Positions 57,814 through 64,000 of a stretch of DNA of 64,000 nt are shown in pieces. The stretch lies in assembly GCA_001800285.1 (NCBI GenBank), contig MGVC01000081.1, forward strand, positions 52,856 to 116,855, given 5' to 3'. Every line of letters begins with the position of its first letter. The first letter of the stretch is position 1. A model generated the notes under the pieces. The model saw only the letters and a program-made list of their open reading frames with translations. It was not told the DNA's origin and searched no databases. The position numbers and the translations under genes are program-made. The stretch is from Elusimicrobia bacterium RIFOXYA2_FULL_39_19. Its GTDB lineage: Bacteria > Elusimicrobiota > Endomicrobiia > CG1-02-37-114 > XYA2-FULL-39-19.

Positions 57814-57997
57814 ATCTGAATGACATTGTAGTATTGGAGTGTTGAAGTATTGACAGGCGGGACGCCTGTCCTGCTATATGGATCTCCGATTATTGTCTTT
57901 TCGGAGATGACAGATCTTTTAGTTTCTAAAAACCAAATGAAATGATTTTTAACGATATTATTATACTTGTTCAATTCTTTAGGTTTAAAAAACTCCC

Positions 57998-58165
57998 GAA
58001 ACAGTTTTGAACGAAATAAATGATTTTAAGTGAATTTTTGACGTTAAATTTTCAACTGTTCGAAGTGACCGTTACATGGTCGCAAGTTTTGAAAATTTAG
58101 TTAAAAATTCACTGGTGACTGATTTCAGAAGTCAAAAATCATTATGGAAGTGAATAAACTGTTTC
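57998..58165. repeat. Large nested inverted-repeat (long stem-loop) intergenic element
   Basis: Arms GAAACAGTTT/AAACTGTTTC, AAATGATTTT/AAAATCATTa, GTGAATTTTTGAC/GTtAAAAATTCAC, TAAATTTTCAA/TTGAAAATTTA, apical GACC-gttacat-GGTC. Confidence 0.75.
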
Positions 58166-58355
58166 AAAAAGAAAAGAAGACAATAAAAAGTGCGGGGATT
58201 GCTTTGCATATGCCCGCAATCCTTTCTTTTCCTTTTAACAGTTGAATCAAGGATGCTGCCCGCAAAGACAAAAATAAATAAGCACACACCAAAAACACGC
58301 AAAACCCAATCTACCGACAACAAAACCAACCAGAAAAAATCCACCATATGCCCTC

Positions 58356-58384
58356 TTGACAAAAAATACTTTAACTGCTAAACT
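58356..58384 (+). promoter_or_regulatory. Sigma-70-type promoter upstream of tolC-like gene
   Basis: TTGACA (58356-58361), 17-nt spacer, TAAACT (58379-58384). Confidence 0.65.
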
Positions 58385-58459
58385 ATCTAACCACTGTAAC
58401 ATATTGGCTCTGAAGTAAGTCTGATAGGTAGCGCAAATAAACGAAGGAGACTAAAAAAT

Positions 58460-59908
58460 ATGAGAAAAATTATATTAGTATTGTTGTTTGAATTGTTAAG
58501 TACAAGTGTTTCAGCGCAAAACGTGCTGAAACTGGATGAATACCTGCAAAAGGTAGGCCGGGATAACCCGGCACTAAAAGCCATAAATATGTCCATAGAC
58601 TCTTCGGGAAACAAAATTCTTGAAATGGATATGATCTACTCTCCTTATTTAGTAGGTAATTACACCTGGATGGATGATAAAGCCGGTTCAGGTTTTGGTT
58701 CTTCTTTAAATACCAGCCAGATGTTAATAAACAGCTGGACATTTAACTTAAACAAAAGGTTTCAGACAGGTTCAAATGTGTCTTTTGGTTATACTAATAC
58801 AGATACAGATATTACTCTTGCCAGCCCTACTACAATGTTTGGACCGTTTCCGGTATCAAGGTTTAAGGCTTATGATATGAAACCCTATGTAAAGGTAGAG
58901 CAGTCGCTTTTGAGGGATTTTATGTCCCGCCAGACTGATGCAAATATAAATAAAACCAAATCTCTGGTGCGCGCAGGCCAGTATATGCAGTATTTCAGCG
59001 GCCAGCAGATTATTTTAAAAGCCCACCTGGTTTATATGAACTTATCCCTTTCAAGAGAAATATTAAATTTCAGGAAAGAAGAGCTGGCGCGGTCTGAAGA
59101 AATATTAAAGTGGAGCCAAAACCGCGTAGACCTGGATTTAGCTGACGAAGGGGATTTACTGCAGGTAGAAGCTTTGCATAAATTAAGGCAGTTAACCCTG
59201 CAAATGGCAACGGAAGACGAAAAAAATGCGTCCCGGGATTATAATGAGCTGCTGGGTTTATCTGAAGATAACGTAACAGACCAGACTCAGCCGTTATCAG
59301 AAATAATTGCTGCCTGCGAAAATACTGACAAAATTACTTATACCGGACAGAGGGCGGATGTGCTGGCATCAAAAGCGTCTTATAAAAGCGCCGAATATGC
59401 GAAAACAGAAACACTTTACAGGGCTTATCCTGAAGTATCTGCCACGGGCGCTATGTCTTTACACGGTCTGGATTTAAGCCAGGCTGATGCTTTTAAGCAG
59501 ATTACCGGCGCAGATAAGCCTACTTATTCCATAGGACTTAATTTAATAGTGCCCCTTGATGTGCCCACGCTAAGAAAAGTAGTAAAAGGATATGATGTGG
59601 AATATGACGCATCTAAGGAAAACCTTACAAAGGCCCAATTGTCTGCAAAAAAAGACTGGACAAAACTTTCCGAAAACTGGAAGAATGTAAAGCAAAGGCT
59701 GGCGCTGGCAAAAGAAATAAAAGAGATTCAGTCCCTCCGTCTTGCCAATGAACGCAAAAAATTTGAAAGAGGCAGGACTACCATGTTTCAGCTGTTAAGC
59801 GCAGAAAATGATTTAGATGATTCTACTATAAACGTGTACCGCTTAATGTTTGAAATGTTATCGGTAGATGCGCAGGTAGATCTTTATAATACGCAGGAAA
59901 TGAAATAG
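58460..59908 (+). CDS. TolC family outer-membrane efflux protein
   Basis: Signal peptide, paired coiled-coil repeats, LRLANERKKFERGRTTMFQLLSAENDLDDS. Confidence 0.85.
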   Translation: MRKIILVLLFELLSTSVSAQNVLKLDEYLQKVGRDNPALKAINMSIDSSGNKILEMDMIYSPYLVGNYTWMDDKAGSGFGSSLNTSQMLINSWTFNLNKRFQTGSNVSFGYTNTDTDITLASPTTMFGPFPVSRFKAYDMKPYVKVEQSLLRDFMSRQTDANINKTKSLVRAGQYMQYFSGQQIILKAHLVYMNLSLSREILNFRKEELARSEEILKWSQNRVDLDLADEGDLLQVEALHKLRQLTLQMATEDEKNASRDYNELLGLSEDNVTDQTQPLSEIIAACENTDKITYTGQRADVLASKASYKSAEYAKTETLYRAYPEVSATGAMSLHGLDLSQADAFKQITGADKPTYSIGLNLIVPLDVPTLRKVVKGYDVEYDASKENLTKAQLSAKKDWTKLSENWKNVKQRLALAKEIKEIQSLRLANERKKFERGRTTMFQLLSAENDLDDSTINVYRLMFEMLSVDAQVDLYNTQEMK

Positions 59909-59958
59909 CTGAAACCCCTAAACACGATTTTTAAATAGTGAGAATGGTGAAAAATTCT

Positions 59959-60026
59959 GTAGTGGCAGAGCTTGCTCTGCAAGCTAATAAGTTTTTTTAT
60001 GTTTGTTCAGCAAGCTGAACCACTAC
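59959..60026. repeat. Compact cruciform element upstream of RND gene
   Basis: Outer GTAGTGG/CCACTAC enclosing hairpins GCAGAGCTTGCTCTGC and TTCAGCAAGCTGAA. Confidence 0.7.
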
Positions 60027-60112
60027 GATAACCTTTTTTAATTGTTCCTCACAATGGCTGGAAAAAAAGTATAAAATAAAAAATAATTACATTTACCGGA
60101 GGAAACAAGAAA

Positions 60113-63100
60113 ATGAATATAGCAAAAATGTCCATCAGGCGCCCTACTTTAATTACAGCCATCGTTGTTGCCATGCTTGTGGTGGGATTTATTTTTATGA
60201 ACAGAATGAGCGTAGATATGTTCCCTGATGTCAGTTTTCCGTTTATCAGCGTAACCACCATTTACCCCGGCGCCGGCCCGCAGGAACTGGAAACCCTGGT
60301 ATCAAAATTAATGGAAGAGCAGATCAGCACAATTTCCGGGTTAAAAAATGTTTCTTCAATTAACCAGGATGGCGTATCTATAGTGTTCGGTGAATTTAGT
60401 ATGGAAACAGACCATAAATATGCTGAACAGCAGATAAAAGACAAAATCGCCCTTATAAGAAGCCGTCTTCCTAAGGATGTGCAGGAACCTATTGTAAAAA
60501 GGTTTGACCCTGCAGACCGGCCCATTATATCACTGAGCCTGATAGCAGACCTGCCTCCCGCAAAACTCTATGACCTGGCTGAAACCACAGTAAAAGAAAA
60601 GTTTGAGCAGGTACCCAACGTAGGTAACGTGGAAATAGTAGGCGGTACAAAGCGCGAAATACACGTAGACCTGGATTTGAAAAAGTTAAAAGAGTATGAA
60701 ACCAGCGTTACTATGGTAGCCGGAAGAATTGCCGGCAACAGCCAGAATATTCCCATAGGAAAAATATCAGAAGGAAAACAGGATTTGTCTTTCAGAAGCC
60801 TGGGCGAATTCCGCTCTATACAGCAGATTAGCGACGTGGTGGTAAGTTTTTTTGCCAATGATGTGCCCGTTACAGTAAGCAAGGTGGGTAAAGTATTAGA
60901 CACTACGCAGGATGAAAAAACAAAAGGCTACTTAAACGGCAAATCAGCCCTGTTAATAGAAGTTTACAAACGTTCAGGTTCTAACACTGTAGATGTGTCC
61001 AACAACATTCTAAAAAAAATCAAACAGATAAATAAGGCTGTAGAAAAACAGGCAGGCAATCCTAAGATAAACATTGTCAGGGATAATGCCAAAGCTATCA
61101 GAATGAACCTGACCGATGTTAAGATAACAATTTTTGAAGGTATTTTTCTTGCCATTATTGTGGTGTATCTGTTTTTAGGAAATTTTAAATCAACGTTTAT
61201 TACCATTATGGCTCTGCCAAATAGTTTGATAGGTGCTTTTATTTTAATGGGTTTAGCGGGTTTTTCTATAAACATGCTTTCGCTTATGGCTTTGTCTCTG
61301 GCTGTAGGTTTGCTGATAGATGACGCTATAGTTGTACGTGAAAATATATTCCGCCATATAGAAGAGGGTGAGGCCCCAAAGGTAGCCGCAGAAAAAGGCA
61401 CTAATGAAGTTATGCTGCCGGTTGTTGCTACTACACTGGCTATTATTGCCGTGTTTTTGCCCGTTGGTTTTTTGCAGGGTATGGTAGGCCAGTTCTTTAA
61501 AGAATTTGGTTTGACCATAGTGTTTGCTATGGCAATTTCTTTGTTTGATGCGTTAACGGTAGCACCCATGCTTTCAGCATATTTAATCGGGAAAATTGAC
61601 AGAACCCGCAAGCCAAATTGGCTGGAAAAAATAGTTTACGCTCCTGCCGACAGGTTCAATGATTTTTATAATGTAGTTGAAAAAATGTACGAGAAGCTTA
61701 TAAAATTTACCCTGAAGCACAAATTAAGAATTATTCTAATTTCTCTTTCGGCACTTGTGCTAAGCCTGGGTTCTGTGGTAAAAATTCCAAAGACTTTTAT
61801 GCCCACCAATGAATGGGGAGAGTTTTTTGTAAACCTGGAAGCAAAGCCCGGAACATCGCTGAGCCAGATGGATAAATATGCCCTGCAGATAGATGATCTG
61901 CTAAGAAAAGAAAAGGAAGTAGAAATGGTGTCAGTCTCTGTAGGTAATTCAAACGGAGAAAGCAATATAGCTTCATTATATGTCCAGATGGTGCCGGCCA
62001 ATAAAAGAAAACGCTCTACCGCAGATATGAAAGTATATGTCAGAAAAATGCTGGAACCCTATAAAGATACTATGAATCCGGTAGTGGCAGATGTATCTAT
62101 GGCTGGAGAAGACAACCCGTTTTTTCTAATTCTCAAAGGCAATGATCTTGATGCACTTTCCAGCGAAGCAAATATTCTTATAGAAAAGTTTAAAACAATT
62201 CCGGGTCTTGTAGACCTGAATACTAATTACAAAGCGGGTAAGCCTGAGTACCAGGTGAAAATGATTCCTTCAAAAATGGTGAAGCTTGGTGTGCAGTCTA
62301 TCAGCGCCGGCATGGAATTAAGAGGTATGGTTGAAGGTATACTCCCTGCAAAATACAGGGAAAACGGCATGGAATATGACATCCGTGTTATGTTAAATGA
62401 CGAACAGAAAGATATTAGTAAACGATTTGATATGCTTTATGTGCCCAATGTAAATATGCAATTAGTAAAACTTAAAAATGTTGCAGAGCCTGTAGTAACC
62501 ACAGGGCCGTCAAAAATATTCCGCAGAAACCGTTCCCGTTATGTTGCCATTACGGGAAACCTTGGTAAAAATGGCGCCATTGCAGATATTACAGCTGAGG
62601 CTAATAAAATTCTTGAAAAAGAAAAAATGCCGGAAGGTGTGGAGTATGAATTTTCCGGTTCTTCGGAAGATTTTGAAGATCTTTTTATAAATATGATAAT
62701 TGCCGCGGGGTTGTCGGTAGTGTTTATTTATTTTGTGCTGGCAAGCCTGTATGAGTCGCTGATTATTCCATTTACAATAATGATGGCGCTTCCGCTGGCA
62801 ATTATCGGTGCGCTGATTGCCCTGCTTATTACAGGCCATTCAATAAATATGTTTACTATGATTGCGCTTATCATGTTATTCGGGTTGGCTACAAAAAACT
62901 CTATTTTGCTTGTGGATTATACTCAGCAGCTTATGCGTAAAGGCCTGGCACGAGATGAAGCGCTGGTAAAAGCCGGCGTGGTAAGATTGCGCCCGATTCT
63001 AATGACTACATTTGCGTTGATTGCCGGCATGTTGCCGCTGGCGCTGGGGTTAAGCGAAGTAGGTAAATTCCGCAGTAGTATGGGTGTGGCAATTATCGGC

Positions 63101-63232
63101 GGGTTGATAAGTTCTACATTTTTGACGCTGGTAATTATTCCTGCTGTGTTCGGCTATATGGATACATTCAGGCTCTGGACCAGAAAACTATTGGGCAGGC
63201 CGTTAACCAGAGAAATAGATGTTGAAAATTAA
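60113..63232 (+). CDS. RND (AcrB/MexB-like) efflux pump permease
   Basis: 1039 aa; MNRMSVDMFPDVSFPFISVTTIYPGAGPQELE, LLIDDAIVVRENIFRHIEEG, LFGLATKNSILLVDYTQQLMRKG, RLRPILMTTFALIAGMLPLAL. Confidence 0.96.
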   Translation: MNIAKMSIRRPTLITAIVVAMLVVGFIFMNRMSVDMFPDVSFPFISVTTIYPGAGPQELETLVSKLMEEQISTISGLKNVSSINQDGVSIVFGEFSMETDHKYAEQQIKDKIALIRSRLPKDVQEPIVKRFDPADRPIISLSLIADLPPAKLYDLAETTVKEKFEQVPNVGNVEIVGGTKREIHVDLDLKKLKEYETSVTMVAGRIAGNSQNIPIGKISEGKQDLSFRSLGEFRSIQQISDVVVSFFANDVPVTVSKVGKVLDTTQDEKTKGYLNGKSALLIEVYKRSGSNTVDVSNNILKKIKQINKAVEKQAGNPKINIVRDNAKAIRMNLTDVKITIFEGIFLAIIVVYLFLGNFKSTFITIMALPNSLIGAFILMGLAGFSINMLSLMALSLAVGLLIDDAIVVRENIFRHIEEGEAPKVAAEKGTNEVMLPVVATTLAIIAVFLPVGFLQGMVGQFFKEFGLTIVFAMAISLFDALTVAPMLSAYLIGKIDRTRKPNWLEKIVYAPADRFNDFYNVVEKMYEKLIKFTLKHKLRIILISLSALVLSLGSVVKIPKTFMPTNEWGEFFVNLEAKPGTSLSQMDKYALQIDDLLRKEKEVEMVSVSVGNSNGESNIASLYVQMVPANKRKRSTADMKVYVRKMLEPYKDTMNPVVADVSMAGEDNPFFLILKGNDLDALSSEANILIEKFKTIPGLVDLNTNYKAGKPEYQVKMIPSKMVKLGVQSISAGMELRGMVEGILPAKYRENGMEYDIRVMLNDEQKDISKRFDMLYVPNVNMQLVKLKNVAEPVVTTGPSKIFRRNRSRYVAITGNLGKNGAIADITAEANKILEKEKMPEGVEYEFSGSSEDFEDLFINMIIAAGLSVVFIYFVLASLYESLIIPFTIMMALPLAIIGALIALLITGHSINMFTMIALIMLFGLATKNSILLVDYTQQLMRKGLARDEALVKAGVVRLRPILMTTFALIAGMLPLALGLSEVGKFRSSMGVAIIGGLISSTFLTLVIIPAVFGYMDTFRLWTRKLLGRPLTREIDVEN

Positions 63233-63236
63233 CCGT

Positions 63237-63266
63237 AAGTGCCAGCTTTTTTGCAGGCACTTTTGT
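63237..63266 (+). terminator. Intrinsic terminator after RND gene
   Basis: AAGTGCC...GGCACTT followed by TTTG. Confidence 0.6.
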
Positions 63267-63417
63267 TTATAGCATCATAAAGGTAGAAGCAGGCTTACTG
63301 ATTATCCATTTTATCATAGGATATCAGTACATTGCCCATAGTCAGCCTGCTATCAGAAAGTTTTTATTTTTGTTTTTTCTTATCAACTTATCAACTATAT
63401 TTAGAAGGGAGGAGAAA

Positions 63418-63870
63418 ATGTATTGTGTAAAAAAGTTTTTAGACAGAATAAGGGAACACAAGGAAATTATGCACCGGCATTTCACTTCAAGGCTGGATGA
63501 CGATGTGGTAAAATTCGGTCTCAGTCCGTCGCATTTTGCCGTAATGAATTATCTTTTAAACGGCAAAACAACTCTGATGAGTGAAGCGGCCCGGGAGCTG
63601 AAAATAACTCTGCCTACTATGACAAACATCATTGATCATCTGGAAGAGAAAAAACTTATTGCACGCATACGCCAGGAAGATGATCGCAGAGCCATAAAAA
63701 TAAGCCTGACAAAAAAAGGAAAAGAATTATTGGATGACATTTGCGGTGACTGGGAAAACCAGTTCGGGAAATTTGTAAACAGCTTGAAAGCAGGCGATAA
63801 GAAAAAATTAATGAATTCCATAAACACTTTAATAGACATTGTAAAAAGCCACCATTGCAAGTGCAAATAA
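63418..63870 (+). CDS. MarR family transcriptional regulator
   Basis: FGLSPSHFAVMNYLLNGKTTLMSEAARELKITLPTMTNIIDHLEEKKLIARIRQEDDRRAIKISLTKKGKELL. RBS gggagg before ATG 63418. Confidence 0.92.
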   Translation: MYCVKKFLDRIREHKEIMHRHFTSRLDDDVVKFGLSPSHFAVMNYLLNGKTTLMSEAARELKITLPTMTNIIDHLEEKKLIARIRQEDDRRAIKISLTKKGKELLDDICGDWENQFGKFVNSLKAGDKKKLMNSINTLIDIVKSHHCKCK

Positions 63871-63872
63871 AA

Positions 63873-63916
63873 TTGACTCAAATACTCTAATTTTGTATAG
63901 TAATGATATCATTACT
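63873..63916 (+). promoter_or_regulatory. Promoter with overlapping 18-bp palindromic operator
   Basis: TTGACT (63873-63878), 17-nt spacer, TATAGT (63896-63901); perfect palindrome AGTAATGATATCATTACT at 63899-63916 overlaps the -10 box. Confidence 0.7.
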
Positions 63917-64000
63917 GTCCAAATTAGCCGAAAGCAAATTCTCGCTGTAGGCTGTTAAGATTAGCTTTGCTCTTTTCATGGAACGGCGCATTAAGCCAAT

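Noticed and set aside
60964-61611. 215-aa minus-strand ORF opposite the RND gene
   Set aside because: Antisense to a strongly conserved RND permease; no RBS or recognisable domain.

Overview
The window is mostly ordinary chromosome from an uncultured-type Gram-negative bacterium with low-to-moderate GC. I cannot assign a phylum with confidence; SprA-like and type-A-sorting-domain-like proteins hint at an FCB or candidate-phylum lineage. From left to right it holds: outer-membrane protein genes, an LptF/LptG pair and a giant SprA-like protein; comF; gap-pgk-secG; two tRNA-Leu genes flanking a prepilin peptidase; a YgiT/DUF4258 toxin-antitoxin-like pair; an RlmI-like methyltransferase; glgB; ftsB-like; eno; an O-antigen ligase-like TPR protein; a phosphohexomutase; tyrS; an FKBP; an MFS protein; malic enzyme; two-subunit fumarase; panD; DUF5107 and TPR proteins; a 2489-aa fibronectin-III protein with a T9SS-like C-terminus; an M20 peptidase; and an EEP-family lipoprotein. 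An ammonium-assimilation locus follows (gdhA, GAF-ANTAR regulator, 48-aa Cys protein, glnA, five-part split glutamate synthase, amt, glnB), then tolC-like, RND and marR genes. The strongest finding is in the leaders of three transcription units in the nitrogen locus. Each has a small hairpin that overlaps, and would exclude, the 5' arm of an intrinsic terminator. In two of them (gdhA and the ANTAR gene's own operon) the hairpin has the A1-x-x-G4 hexaloop of ANTAR target RNAs, and the ANTAR gene leader has the full dual-hairpin form. This suggests an autoregulated antitermination regulon controlling nitrogen assimilation. Other points of interest are several large intergenic stem-loop elements, a degenerate GTGATTA/TAATCAC repeat family between the nitrogen genes, a duplicated tRNA-Leu 3' end, and a possible T9SS component and substrate pair.
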